Numbered from the stretch's first letter, positions 33,790 to 45,715 are shown. The stretch is DNA of 64,000 nt from Mesorhabditis belari (GCA_958450365.1 CAUEEP010000735.1:1803501-1867500), one strand, 5' to 3'. The notes: a model not told the origin generated them from the letters alone. Program-made: numbers and translations.

Positions 33790-34212
33790 ATCCCGTCATG
33801 ACCAGCTGGCTAAGAGCCCTGTAGTCGGGAGATCAAGGGTTCAATACCGGGAGTCGGGAGATCTGTAGTCAGGAGATCTATAGTCAGGAGATCTATAGTC
33901 AGGAGATCTGTAGTCAGGAGATCTATAGTCAGGAGATCTGTAGTCAGGAGATCTATAGTCAGGAGATCTATAGTCAGGAGATCTGTAGTCAGGAGATCTA
34001 TAGTCAGGAGATCTATAGTCAGGAGATCTATAGTCAGGAGATCTATAGTCAGGAGATCTATAGTCAGGAGATCTATAGTCAGGAGATCTATAGTCAGGAG
34101 ATCTATAGTCAGGAGATCTATAGTCAGGAGATCTATAGTCAGGAGATCTATAGTCAGGAGATCTATAGTCGAGAGATCTATAGTCGGGAGATCAAGGGTT
34201 CAATACTGGCTA
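33790..34212 (+). repeat. tRNA-like unit expanded into a 15-bp array between two B boxes
   Basis: A box TGACCAGCTGGCTAAGAGC (33799-33817) and B box GGGTTCAATACC (33837-33848), then about 22 copies of AGATCTATAGTCAGG, then a second GGGAGATCAAGGGTTCAATA at the far end. The array unit is a variant of the anticodon-arm segment GTAGTCGGGAGATC just before the B box. Confidence 0.78.
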
Positions 34213-34559
34213 GATTTTTGGCTCTTTTTATATGAGTTTTCTCTATTTTAGAGCTTAGGCTGCTTTTTTATTGTTTTTATCATATTATTTGTGTGAATAG
34301 ATGTTTTTTTAAAAACCAAACGCTTCTTCTTCATTGTATTCGTCAAAAAGTGTCCTTTTGTGAATAGAAACTGCAGCTGTAGCTGTAGAGAAACGCATAC
34401 TTTCTGTCCTACAACGATAAGGCAGCGCTTTTTTAACTAATAAAATGAGCTTCGATTTCAAATTTGCAAAATACTAGTGCTTCAGGAAGCACTCGTTTAT
34501 ATAGAGCTTCGTGCTAACTTTTTTATATGTGGACAAAATATAATAGTTACAAGTTGATG

Positions 34560-34860
34560 AGAGCCACCTCATCCTTTATCAGCGACTCAACGTTGGTTTA
34601 TCACCTTCTAGCCAGCCCAACGTTAATGTGTTTCCATAAAAAAATTTTGAATGAAAGAATCCTCTAAAAGGCCGAACTGGAGCTCTCCAGGCTGGCGTCC
34701 GCCTTAGAGAGGAGCGCGCTAACCACTCGGCTATTCCCTCCTGTTATTAGTAAGGGCGAGCCTTCTAATAACTGCTCGTGCCACAAAAAGAGTCACGGTG
34801 AGGCCTCGCTTTTAACTTACAAGAGAACTTTTCCAAGTTACCCGCGAGTTAGAATATGAG
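34560..34860 (-). repeat. tRNA-Leu/Ser-like SINE, copy 2
   Basis: Matches copy 1 through GAGCTCTCCAGGCTGGCGTC and the tail. The A box reads ATAGCCGAGTGGTTAGCGCG, and the B box is damaged (CCAGTTCGGCC). It is followed by ACTTTCCTTGAAAACATTCA, part of the same large foldback arm as at 16650. Confidence 0.62.
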
Positions 34861-35234
34861 GTAGTTACCAAAAGAAAGGCCTGAAAATGTACGTTCAGAA
34901 ACTGTTTTCAAAAACCGCTAATCGGCAAAACGCACAAAGTTATAGCTTTTTGAATATTGTCATTAATATTGTACTTTCCTTGAAAACATTCACCTAAAAC
35001 CTTAATTTTTGTTCTAAAAATACCCGACTTTCCATTAAGTCTAGCTAATATGATTTTTCAATTCTTTTCCTTTAGATCTTTCTCATTTTCCGGCATTTCA
35101 TTTCTTCATTTTCTTCACTTTCCATGTGTCACTTCTCTGCGAAATCTTATCAATCAATGTATACGAGAAGAGTCGTTTCTTTAGACGTTTTGGTTTGTTT
35201 TCTAGAAAGAAAGATCGTTGGTCACTAATAATAA

Positions 35235-35400
35235 ACGCAAAAAATTGTTAAAAATGACTAAAAATGACTAAAAATGGTTAAGAATAGCTAAAAATGGTTA
35301 AGAATAGATAAAAATGATTTTAAAAATGGTTTAAAAATGGTTGAAAAATGGTTAAAATGGTTGAAAATGGCTAAAAAATGACTAAAAATGGATAAAAATT
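35235..35400 (+). repeat. AAAAATGGTTA degenerate array
   Basis: Irregular 10-12 bp units. Confidence 0.75.
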
Positions 35401-35609
35401 GAGGAAAAGCTTAAAGAAGTTAGGTAAAAAGTTAAATGAAGTTAAGTTTAGTTAAGTTAAAGAAAGAACAAGGAAATCAAGCTAGCTAGAAGCTTAGATA
35501 GAGCTCTAAAGTTGCTTAAACATTAAAAATATTAAGTCAATATGGTTGAACATCTTTCAATTCTTTAATCAAATCAATTTCTTTTCCTGCAATAAGCATT
35601 GTTTCAAAA

Positions 35610-35940
35610 GTCAAAAGGCAAGGCAAGTTCAAGCTAGAGTTAGGCGAGTTCGAGTTAGAGCTAGGCGAGTTCAAGCTAGAGATAGGCGAGTTCGAGTTAG
35701 AGCTAGGCGAGTTCAAGCTAGAGATAGGCGAGTTCGAGTTAGAGCTAGGCGAGTTCAAGCTAGAGTTAGGTGAGTTCAAGCTAGAGTTAGGCGAGTTCAA
35801 GTTAGAGCTAGGCGAGTTCGAGTTAGAGCTAGGCGAGTTCAAGCTAGAGATAGGCGAGTTCGAGTTAGAGCTAGGCGAGTTCAAGCTAGAGCTAGGCGAG
35901 TTCAAGCTAGAGTTAGGCGAGTTCAAGCTAGAGTTAGGCT
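35610..35940 (-). repeat. 21-bp array, possibly coding on the minus strand
   Basis: About 15 units; the minus frame reads NSPSSNS-type heptads and then 29 non-repeat residues (LTFETMLIAGKEIDLIKELK...) before a stop at 35537. No start context, splice partner or homology was seen, so coding is doubtful. Confidence 0.8.
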
Positions 35941-36009
35941 AAATCCAGGCATAATCTCAAGCCAAGCCAATCCACTCGGCTGAGAAATTTTAATTTTGAA
36001 ACACTCTTG

Positions 36010-36230
36010 GTATGGAAGAACTTGTCCCTTGAAGCCAGTTAGGCTCTTGGAACTTGTCCCTTTAAGCCAGTTAGACGCTTGGATCTCGGAACTCTTGTAT
36101 CTTTAAGCCAGTTAGGCTCTTGGATCTTGGAACTTGTCCCTTTAGGCCAGTTAGACGCTTGGATCTTGGAACTTGTCCCTTTAGGCCAGTTAGACGCTTG
36201 GACCTTGGAACTCTTGTATCTTTAAGCCAT
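36010..36230 (+). repeat. ~40-bp array
   Basis: Five units of GGAACTTGTCCCTTTAAGCC...AGTTAGACGCTTGGATCTT. 36250-36890 shows no gene. Confidence 0.85.
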
Positions 36231-36895
36231 TATTAATTGCTCAGACAATATCTTTGTGTCTTTTCTCAATCTCACAGAATGCTTTTTATTTCCTTTTCTT
36301 TCGAATTCTTGATTCCTGGAGAAAATTCCTGGAAATTCGGGATCTCTCCTTGTGATCAATGAGAGAATGATAGAAAGAACACATGTTCATTCCCGTTGCC
36401 AACAAATGACCTCTAATTCGGTCAACCTTCCTGATTTTGTTTTTAAAACAAAAAATTTTACTTTACTAAGTGTTTTTAGCGAACAATGGTCAATGTTTCT
36501 AAGAAGATAGTTAAAGTTAAAGTTAAAGAAGATAGTTAAAAGTTAAAGCGAACGCTGAAAAATTCGTTTAAAACAAAATTTTTGTTTAGAAAGACTTCAT
36601 CAAAACAATTTTGTTTAAAAGTTTAATAAATTTATGGAATTAGAGAAGGAGATTAATTTGGATGGAAATTAATCAAACAAAACAAAATCTGGATAGAAAT
36701 TTTTTCAAAAAAACTCTTCTTTTCGATTATTTTCTTGAGCTTGAAAATGAAAATGAATCAAATTGAATTTTGATTAGAAAAGTTTAATAAATTAACAGTT
36801 GAATGTTATTCTTATTATCATTTAAATGTTTATTATCGTTTAAATGATAATAAATAACAAGAAAAGCTTTCTTTAAAGTTTATTATAAAGAAAAT

Positions 36896-37690
36896 CGTGA
36901 AAAATGGTAGAGGGTTGGAAAGAGATCGAGTAGTACTCACTCAAAAGCTTGTCATATCAGTTGTGTGACTCTAATTCGAAAGCTTTTGATATGTAAATGT
37001 AGCTAAGATTCAAGCCTTTATATCTTTATATAACACTTACCAGTTTTGAAATCAGTTAGACATTTTCTGCTTTTACAAAGCGCTAGAACAAGCCAGAACG
37101 CCAGAACGCCAGAACGCTAGAACGCCAGAACGCCAGAACACAAGTCAAACCAAGCTAGAACAAAGCCAGAATCTAGCTTTGATTCAAGACTATCTTTAAT
37201 GAACTTCAAGCTCTAAATTGACTCAAATACAATAGACAGAACCCCCATAAGCCTTATTGATCAACTAAATTAACATCAAACTGTTTTACGTGGTTTAAGT
37301 TTAGCTATTTCTATTGTAAGTTGGTCTTCTTATTGTTATTAAATGATAATAAATACATTTTAATAAAATAAATAACAAAAAAAAGCTTTTTTAAAAAGTT
37401 TATTATATAGAAAATCGTGAAAAATGGTAGAGTGCTGGAAAGAGATCGAGTAGTGCTCACTCAAAAGCTTGTCACATCAGTTGTGTGACTCTAATTTGAA
37501 AGCTTTTGATATGTAAATGTAGCCAAGATTCCAGGCTTTATATCTTTATATAATACTTACCAGTTTTGAAATCAGTTAGACATTTTCTGCTTTTACAAAG
37601 CGCTAGAACAGAGCTAGAAGACAAAGCTAGAACAAAGCCAGAATCTAGCTTTGATTCAAGACTATCTTTAATGAACTGTATAGACATTTT
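36896..37690. repeat. ~300-bp promoter-like tandem duplication
   Basis: 36896-37215 and 37396-37690 share GTGAAAAATGGTAGAG, AGCTTGTCATATCAGTTGTG, CTTTATATCTTTATATAA and AATCAGTTAGACATTTTCTG. A third partial copy runs 37680-37830. The TATA-like stretch with a fixed downstream sequence looks like a promoter, but no gene follows. CCAGAACG repeats differ between copies. Confidence 0.6.
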
Positions 37691-38429
37691 CTGCTCTTAC
37701 AACGCGCCAGAACAAGCCAGAACGCTAGAACGCCAGAACGCCAGAAAGCCAGAACACAAGTCAGATCAAGCTAGAACAAAGCCAGAATCTAGCTTTGATT
37801 CAAGACTATCTTTAATGAACTGCAGGCTATAAATTGACTTAAATACAATATACAGAAGCCTTTATTATCAAATTTAATAATTGCAAAACATTCGATAAGA
37901 TATTGTCTGTTTCATAACCTGGAAATTCAGCTTCTGTCTTATTTTTGCTCTTTTTTATCCTCTATAACTTTCCCAGATCATAAGCAGAGTTATGAGAAAG
38001 GTAAAAGAGAAAGAAGAAAGAAAAGAAAGAGTTGGAAAAGAGAAAGAAGTGAAGGTGTTGTAATAATTTTGGGAAAACCAAGGGAAAAGAGTGAGCTGAG
38101 GCCCTAGAGAAGTGACCTTTCTAATGGAATGAGCAAATCCATTTCTCTTTCTAAGCAATTGCGGTTTGCAGCAATCTCTAACACCTTTCTTCTTAGTCAT
38201 TTGATGAAAGTTAACTTCTTTTGCAACTTTCTATAACTAAACTAAAGCCCGGCTCAGTTACTCAACTCCAATTTTTCTCTTCTTTCTACAACGCTGAAAT
38301 TAGAGTACGATCTTTGCTTTCAAAGTTCATTCTTCAACTAGATTTTAAATCTTTAAGCATTACTAGAAATTGACGGATATATGAAAACGAAAGCAGATTT
38401 TGTTCTCATTCTTTTTCTGGACGTGCTTA

Positions 38430-38949
38430 CAAGCTGGCAGCTTACGAGTTGAATCTAGCAGCTTACAAGCTCAATCTAGCAGCTTACAAGCTCAATCTAG
38501 CAGCTTACAAGCTCAATCTAGCAGCTTACAAGCTCAATCTAGCATCTAGTAGCTTACAAGCTCAATCTAGCAGCTTACAAGCTCAATCTAGCAGCTTACA
38601 AGCTCAATCTAGCATCTAGCAGCTTACAAGCTCAATCTAGTAGCTTACAAGCTGAATCTAGCATCTAGCAGCTTACAAGCTCAATCTAGCAGCTTACAAG
38701 CTCAATCTAGCAGCTTACAAGCTGAATCTAGCATCTAGCAGCTTACAAGCTCAATCTAGCAGCTTACAAGCTCAATCTAGCAGCTTACAAGCTGAATCAG
38801 ATCTAGCAGCTTACAAGCTCAATCTAGCAGCTTACAAGCTCAATCTAGCAGCTTACAAGCTGAATCTAGCATCTAGCAGCTTACAAGCTCAATCTAGCAG
38901 TTTACAAGCTCAATCTAGCAGCTTACAAGCTCAATCTAGCAGCTTACAA

Positions 38950-38950
<1 letters not shown>
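38430..38950 (+). repeat. 21-bp array
   Basis: About 23 units of CTAGCAGCTTACAAGCTCAA with a repeated insertion of CATCTAG. 37830-38430 has only an unremarkable minus ORF. Confidence 0.93.
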
Positions 38951-39000
<50 letters not shown>

Positions 39001-39012
39001 TAGGCTTAGGCA
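38951..39012 (+). repeat. Interstitial telomere-like repeat, TCAGGC/TTAGGC
   Basis: About eight TCAGGC units followed by two TTAGGC units on the plus strand. It abuts a 21-bp minisatellite on the left. Confidence 0.75.
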
Positions 39013-39014
39013 AC

Positions 39015-39620
39015 AGCTTACAACTATTCGAAGCTTTCGAAAACAAGATTTAATCCGTAAAAAACATTTTGTTTTGTCAAAATTCGTTTCCTTCTCCAAA
39101 AAAACATCATTTTATTCGCACAAAACGGATCATTTCTTTTCGTTTATCCCAAAAAAGATCCCTCCAAATCCCTCCAAATCCCTTTATTTCCCATTGTGAC
39201 CCTTCTCTTTTCCTCCAAAATGAACACCCGTTTCTTTTTCGAACCAACTGTTCAAACCATTTAGTCATTGTAGATTACTTTTACTTCACTCTGTTGTAAA
39301 ACAAAAATTTCTCAATGTTTAATGAATTTTCTTTTTAAATCTTTATCTAATCTTAATCCCGTTTGTTCGTTTTTAACAATTAAATGAAAAAAGCAATGCA
39401 ATGGAAAATGCAAAATGCAAAATGGTAACTAAAAGCAGTTTTTAAGATTACTTTCTTCCAAATTACTATTTGTTTAAAAGGCCTAGTTCTTTAAAAAAGA
39501 AAACATCATGTTTTTTTGCAAAACATCATGTTTTTTGCATAACTTCTTTCAGAAAATGGGCTTCTTTTCGATTCATTCATCGGCGAGTACTTTTTGTGGT
39601 AACCCCATAAGCCTTATTGA
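39015..39620. other. Intergenic, no supported gene
   Basis: AT-rich with a short open run 39069-39299. AACCCCATAAGCCTTATTGATCAACT at 39601 repeats 37240-37265. Confidence 0.5.
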
Positions 39621-40349
39621 TCAACTATTGGGTTGGTGAATTGAAAGCTGCCGGCTATTGTCATATGTGACATTTTGAGCACTTTCTTCAAAAGAAACCC
39701 ATTTTGGTGTCAATGGAAAAGTTGTAGAGAATCAAAAATCAAGCTTATAGCCAAATTTCCAAAAGATACACTTAGTAGTTCCGCTTAAAATGCAAGTTTT
39801 CCGCTTAAAATCTGTGTGTCCTGTGTGTTCTTTGTGCGACCGCCTAATCGCTTGTCGTCTGGCGCAGGGCTTTTACATAACCTCCTTCGCTCTCTACTTT
39901 CCAATCTCCTCTCCCCGTTTCCGAATCTTCAAATTCGACATTGACTTCTCCTCAAATCAAGGCTAATCTCAATCTATTGGGTTGGTGAATCGAAAAACCG
40001 CCGGCTATTGTCATATGTCACAGTTTGAGCACTTTCTTCAAAAGAAACCCATTTTGGTGTCAATAGAAAAGTTGTAGAGAATCAAAAATTAAGCTTATAT
40101 CCAAATTTTCAGAACGATTCAAAAACTGGTTTTCAAGAAATGTCAAATTTACTAATTTTCACAAAACTCGCATTTTAAGCGAAACTACTAAGTGTATCGT
40201 TTTGGAAATTTGGCTATAAGCCTAATTTTTGATTCTCTACAACTTTTTTATTGACATCAAAATGGGTTTCTTTCGAAGAAAGTGCTCAAACTGAGACATC
40301 GGACATCTCCAGTCCTCCATTTTTGAGTCTCACACACAAACCAAAATCC

Positions 40350-40425
40350 TCCTGGATGGTAAGATGACCGTTAATGCAATCAAATACAGGGAACAGTTGG
40401 GGAAGTTGCTCTATCTTTTATCTAT
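40350..40425 (+). pseudogene. Mariner (second family) internal transposase fragment
   Basis: The reading LLDGKMTVNAIKYREQLGK matches the corresponding stretch of the 54-kb fragment (TVKAIKYSEQLGK). It lies immediately after a palindromic MITE, so it is the other half of the transposase split by that MITE. The region to 41330 shows nothing else recognisable. Confidence 0.55.
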
Positions 40426-41335
40426 TGATATGAAAATAGGTTTCCTTTAGTTAAAGTGACGAAACCCGATGGAAAACCGTCTCACTTTTTGACTACCCCG
40501 ACTTCATGTTCTCAAAAAAAGCTCAGAAATAAGTCATTTCAGTCACAGCAAAATAATTAGCTTTTCTAATGAAATAGACCATAAATTGATTAGTGAGTTT
40601 GTTATTTTTCAACAGAAGTACGAAAAGAAATAAAAAGAAACGAAAAGAAACGAAAATGGAAAAAAAAACTTTCTGAACATCCTAATATAGGTTTTAGAGA
40701 TCAATTGGTCATTAGAATTGTTCTAAATTAATGATTTAAGACAGTTTAATGACTCACGAATGCCGTTACAAGTTAAAGATGTAGCCATTACGCAAGCTGG
40801 AGTCACTTTTCTTAACCCTCGAGTACAGTAAAAGTCTCTCTGAACACTTTGGCTTAAATTTAGCTGAAATCATTGATTAAAGAAAGTTGATATTCATAAG
40901 ATTCACAAAAAACAGAACTTTACGAACTTAACTAAGCAGAACTTGACGAACTTTACTAAACAGAACTTTACGAACTTAACTTATCATCAGCAAACTTTCC
41001 GATGTTGATGGGGAATGGCCAGCTCGTCTCATCTATAATTTTTGATGTTGACCAATATAAAAAAATGGCACAGCTTCAATCTTCAATAGGCCGCGAGTCA
41101 TGTCACAAAACGAATTCGGACTCGACTCGTGGCTTAACTCGACTCGGGACTAATATTTTTCTAATTTTCTTTCTATTCGAACATTTCTATTCGAAAAATC
41201 CTTTCTTCAAGATTCCTTTTTTCTTTTTCTTCCTTTTCTTCCACTTTTTTCTTTTCTTCGTTCATTGTCTACTTTTTCTCCCTTCCGGAAGCCTTTACCT
41301 CAAAAACCATTAACTTTTTCTAACTTTAGTCTTCA
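40425..41335. other. Stretch between mariner pieces
   Basis: Short direct repeats of AACAGAACTTTACGAACTTA at 40910-40980. No gene or structured element seen. Confidence 0.5.
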
Positions 41336-41336
41336 G

Positions 41337-41492
41337 GACTTCAGGAAAATGTCAGACAACTAAGAATTGACCACAATTCTTTGAGATTTCAGGATTTTTG
41401 AGATTAATTTCATTTTTTCGAAAGCCAATGAAGAGTGACAACCACAAATGAATTAGTTGGCTCTATTTTAGCTTTATTTTTTCATATTTCTA
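41337..41492. repeat. Direct repeat, left copy, flanking mariner block
   Basis: AGGAAAATGTCAGACAACTA through AATGAATTAGTTGGCTCTAT matches 43091-43222 with few changes. The mariner end TTGGGTTGG begins right after. Confidence 0.8.
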
Positions 41493-41564
41493 TTGGGTTG
41501 GTGAATTGAAAACTGCCGGACTTTAAACTAAAATTTCTTCAACATAAAACCATTTGGGAAGCTA

Positions 41565-41835
41565 ACTCTATTTTGACCACACTAAACTTGTGACCTCGAT
41601 GTGACCTAAAGTGACTCGATTCCTTTTTTTGGTCACTCGCATTTCACCCTCGAAATCTCTTCAATGCTTCGATCAATTGAAACACATTTTAGCCTATTTT
41701 ATAAAGGAGATTTACAACTTTCAAATAGTTTATAACATTCATCGATTCTAGTTTATAACATCAGGTTTATATCATTGGAAATTTATGAAAATGTTGAAAT
41801 CCGAATTTCTTATGCATTTACCTAATAGAACCTTC
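41565..41835 (+). repeat. Dispersed repeat, arm of the 57-kb foldback
   Basis: CTATTTTGACCACACTAAAC to CTTATGCATTTACCTAATAG. Shares a further ~100 bp (AGCATCAAGTGCTCTTGGCT) with 58690-58810. Confidence 0.7.
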
Positions 41836-41976
41836 CAAATTAAGCCAAGCCAAGCAAAGGTCAAGCCAATTGAAAGAAAAATCAAAGCATCAAGTGCTCT
41901 TGGCTTTAAAATTCAAAAATAATCAAATGTACAACTCCCAGTTCGAGCCTTTTGGCAGCTTTTTGCCAACTTTTTA

Positions 41977-42165
41977 TTGGGTTGGTGAGTTGAAAACTCC
42001 GGGACTTTGAACTAAAATTTATTCAACATAAAACCATCAATTCATTCCAAATAATTTCCATTATTATTGACGACTTCTGCCCATTTTACAGGCAATTTGC
42101 GGATTCCTCTTTCGTAGTAGGATTTTGGTTTGTGTGTGAGACAAGTGTGAGACTCAAAAATCGAG
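41977..42165 (-). pseudogene. Mariner (second family) 3' end
   Basis: Begins with the same terminal repeat (TTGGGTTGGTGAGTTGAAAA) and encodes on the minus strand the transposase C-terminus (YYERGIRKLPVKWAEVVNNN). The coding is cut by the palindromic MITE on the right. Confidence 0.72.
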
Positions 42166-43090
42166 GACTGGAGATGTCCGATGTTCCAATTTGAGCACTT
42201 TCTTCAAAAGAAACCCATTTTGGTGTCAATAGAAAAGTTGTAGAGAATCAAAAATTAGGCTTATAGCCAAATTTCCAAAACGATACACTAAGTAGTTTCG
42301 CTTAAAATGCGAGTTTTGTGAAAATTCGTAAATTTAGCATTTCTTGAAAATCAGTTTTTGAATCGTTCTGAAAATTTGGATATAAGCTTAATTTTTGATT
42401 CTCTACAACTTTTCCATTGACACCAAAATGGGTTTCTTTTGAAGAAAGTGCTCAAAATGTCATATATGACAATAGCCCGCAGTTTTCAATTCACCAAACC
42501 AATAGATTGAGATTAGCCTTGATTTGCGGAGAAGTCAATGTCGAGTTTGAAGATTCGGAAACGGCCAGAAGAGATTTTCGGGCAGATAGGGAAGGGGGTT
42601 ATGTAAAAGCCCTGCGCCAGACGACGAGCGATTAGGCGACCGCACAAAGAACACACAAGACACACAAATTTTAAGCGGAACTACTAAGTGTATCTTTTTG
42701 GAAATTTGGATATAAGCTTGATTTTTGATTCTCTACAACTTTTCCATTGACACCAAAATGGGTTTCTTTTGAAGAAAGTGCTCAAAATGTCACAGATGAC
42801 AATATCCGGCAGTTCTCAATTCACCAACCCAATAGATTCATTGACTCGATCGCTAAATTTGACCAAAAGGAGTCAGATTTCACACCAATTTCTTCAGTTT
42901 TTTGTTTTTTACAATAAGAAATCCTTAACTATTTAACAGTTTTTGAATCATTAAAAATATTAGTATCACATTTGAGTTTTCATTTTTGTCAAGAAAACTT
43001 AACATAGGTTTGTGACAAACTCAATTTATTCGCTACTTTCGCTTTTCAATTCACCAACCAACCAGTTTTCAATTCACCAACCAATAGTTT

Positions 43091-43240
43091 TCAGGAAAAT
43101 GTCAGACAACTAAGAATTGACCACAATTCTTTGAGATCTCAAGATTTTTGAGATTAATTTCATTTTTTGGAAAGCCAATGAAGAGTGACAACCACAAATG
43201 AATTAGTTGGCTCTATTTTAGAGCTGAGAGCTTTATTTGT
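43091..43240. repeat. Direct repeat, right copy, flanking mariner block
   Basis: Starts directly after a mariner-type end (TTCACCAACCAATAG) and repeats the 41.3-kb sequence. 43240-43570 to its right has no recognisable gene. Confidence 0.8.
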
Positions 43241-43571
43241 TCATTTTTTCTATATAGAATCTATCTCTAAAAGCTTTATGATCAGTTTTTTAAGCTAAAA
43301 GCTTGTTTTTTAAGCTTAAAAAATGGAAACCCATCTTTTCTAATGCATTTAATTCTTTCATTTTCTTATTGCAAGTTTCCAAATGCTTCCTTATTGCAAG
43401 TTTATGCTCAAGAATTGTAAACGAATCTTTTCTAACTTTGTTTTTTCATTGATTTTGAAAAAAGCTTATTAAAGAATAAGCTTATTAAAGTTTTTCTTTG
43501 ATTTTGATGACTTTTGATGACTTTTGATGACTTTTTCTAACCATTTTTCTATGAATCAAGTCATTTTCAAA

Positions 43572-43677
43572 GCCCTAACCCCAAGTCAGAACCAGAGCCA
43601 GAACCAGAGCCAGAGCTAGAGCCAGAGCCCCAAGCCAGAGCCAGAGCTAAAGCCAGAGCCAGAGCCTCAAGCCAGAA

Positions 43678-43708
<31 letters not shown>

Positions 43709-43973
43709 CCTAAGCCAGAGCCAGAGCTAAAGCCAGAGCCAGAGCCTTAAGCCAGAACCAGAGCCAGAGCCAGAGCCCTAAGCCAGAGCCAGAGCTAAAG
43801 CCAGAGCCAGAGCCTCAAGCCAGAACCAGAGCCAGAGCCAGAGCCAGAGCCCTAAGCCAGAACCAGAGCTAAAGCCAGAGCCAGAGCCTTAAGCCAGAAC
43901 CAGAGCCAGAGCTAGAGCCAGAGCCCCAAGCCAGAGCCAGAGCTAAAGCCAGAGCCAGAGCCTCAAGCCAGAA

Positions 43974-44010
<37 letters not shown>

Positions 44011-44014
44011 CTTG
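43572..44014 (+). repeat. 6-bp CCAGAG array with higher-order structure
   Basis: GCCAGA units interrupted by CCCTAA/CTCAAG; the interrupted blocks repeat at roughly 84-100 bp. Confidence 0.92.
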
Positions 44015-44324
44015 TAAATACTTAAATTAAACTCAAAAATCAAAGAAATCAGTGTTATTACCCCAAGAAAAATTGTGTTACTCTTTAAAAGCTCAAAAAC
44101 AGCATCCTATTCATCATTTATCCTCGCAAAATTCCTTCTTTTAAGCAAAAAAAAAAGCTAAAAAAGGAGTAGCAATCGGCTTTTCAACACCATTCCATTC
44201 TTTTCTTTCCCCCCTGGGGAACAATTTTTGATGCCACCATTCAACACCATCCTTTTCTCCATTGTTTCAAGAATAAGAACACCTACGAATCTTTATTTTA
44301 AACTCATAACAAATTCAACTTTTC

Positions 44325-44465
44325 CGTCTCTTTCTTCCTTTCTCTTTCTTCCTTTCTCTTCCCTTTTTATTCATTCTTCCTTCTCTAGCAAAAAGATTCG
44401 ATAGTTCAGTCGTTAGAGTGTTTTCCCTGGAAAAGAAAAGGTCGAGGTTTCAATTTTCTCTCCGG
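44325..44465 (+). repeat. tRNA-like SINE head with CT-rich leader
   Basis: CT-rich leader (CTTTCTTCCTTTCTCTTCCC), A box GATAGTTCAGTCGTTAGAGT and worn B box GAGGTTTCAATTTTC. Third copy of the family. Confidence 0.55.
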
Positions 44466-44744
44466 AAATCTTTCTTTTCCATTCCTTTGTTTAATTTATT
44501 ACTATCAGAAGCATCTCAGAATCATTTTTCTAAAGTGATTCATTTGTTTACAGTTTGGGAAGGTTTAAATGTGTTTTGGGCCTTTAAAAACATTGTGTTT
44601 GAGCTTTTGGAGAACACAAAGTATATCCAGTAATCTCGTACTTGAATAGGTACTGTAAATGAGATTACTAGATGTTATTCATAGTATTGGAATAGGTGCT
44701 GTGAATGAATTCCTTGTTCAATCGTGTCACTGTCGTGTCGTGTC

Positions 44745-44840
44745 AATTGTTTAAGCAAAGACGTGGTCGGCGCCGGGATTCGAACCCGCGACCTCTCGCT
44801 TAACGCTCTTTCCAACGCTATTCCCATATCAACTACGAGC
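44745..44840 (-). repeat. tRNA-like unit of the GCGCCGGGATTCGAACCC family
   Basis: Begins GTTTAAGCAAAGACGTGGTC then GCGCCGGGATTCGAACCCGC, as in the 14-kb foldback, and breaks down after ACGCTCTTTCCAACG. Confidence 0.6.
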
Positions 44841-45394
44841 TTTGTTTTCATTACTAAACAAAGAAATGCTTTAAAACTATACAATAAATATAGAATTTCT
44901 TCGATTTATAATATTTATTATATAAAAAAGCTTAAAATTCAGCTTTTTTCAAGCCAAAGCCACCATCCAATAAACAAGAATTTTTTAAACCAAACAAGTA
45001 TTATAATTTTAGGTCTAATAAAAGCTACTGATTAACAATACAATTAGTATAAGTAATATGTAACTTTTAGAGTTGAATAAGGTGGTTCTTTTATGGGTTG
45101 AGGGTGCAAAACATGAGCCTCTGGCTTGCCGAGCGATCGCTCTATGATTCTCTATGATTTGGAGAAACTTTATTAAGTTAACTGCTTTAAAATCATAAAC
45201 CATAGAAAACTTTATAAGGATTTTAAGTTGCAGAAAGGTAAATCGCTTCTTAAACAGCTTGATTTTAACAAAAATTCGCAGAAATGAAAGAGAAGCTTAA
45301 AGAGAAGTTTTTCTCAAAAACTTTGTTCTAATAAAGGTCTAATAAAAGGTCTAATAAAAGCTACTGATTAACAATGCAATTAGTATAAGTAATA

Positions 45395-45715
45395 TGTAAC
45401 TTTTAGAGTTGGATAAGCTGGTTCTGGATAAGCTGCTTTATGGGTTTAAGCAAAGATATGGTCGGCGCCGGGATTCGAACCCGCGACCTCTCGCTTAACG
45501 CTCTTTCCAACGAGCTACAGCGACATGTATCCCATTGCTTTATTTCTAACCACTTGTAGGCTTTTAACCACTTGTAGAAGCCACTTGTAGGCTTCTAACC
45601 GCTTGTAACATAGGCATTGAAAGTCGCGAAACCCTGGGTACGCCACTGTGTGTTAGTGTAGCTCATTGTTAGAGCGCTCACCAGGTACGCGAGAGGTCCC
45701 GGCTATAAGCTATAA
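45395..45715. repeat. Foldback-family copy with minus and plus tRNA-like halves
   Basis: Minus unit 45450-45530 (GGATTCGAACCCGCGACCTC, A box side AACGAGCTACAGCGAC), then TACGCCACTGTGTGTTAGTG and a plus-strand A box GTAGCTCATTGTTAGAGCG at about 45657. Same order as at 14.2-14.6 kb. Confidence 0.62.

Larger units (their letters stand above)
39627..42836. mobile_element. Nested mariner/MITE block with long inverted halves
   Basis: 39627-40330 and 42160-42836 are inverted relatives. Each contains a MITE with TTGGGTTGGTGAA ends plus a second piece with TGTGTTCTTTGTGCG and GCGCAGGGCTTTTACATAAC. Further family ends lie at 41493, 41977, 42500 and 42830. The block looks like repeated insertion of MITEs into a mariner of the same terminal-repeat family. 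Confidence 0.65.

Noticed and set aside
45450..45530. Functional tRNA gene on the minus strand
   Set aside because: The distance between D arm and T arm is too short for a normal anticodon arm, and near-identical copies share the defect.
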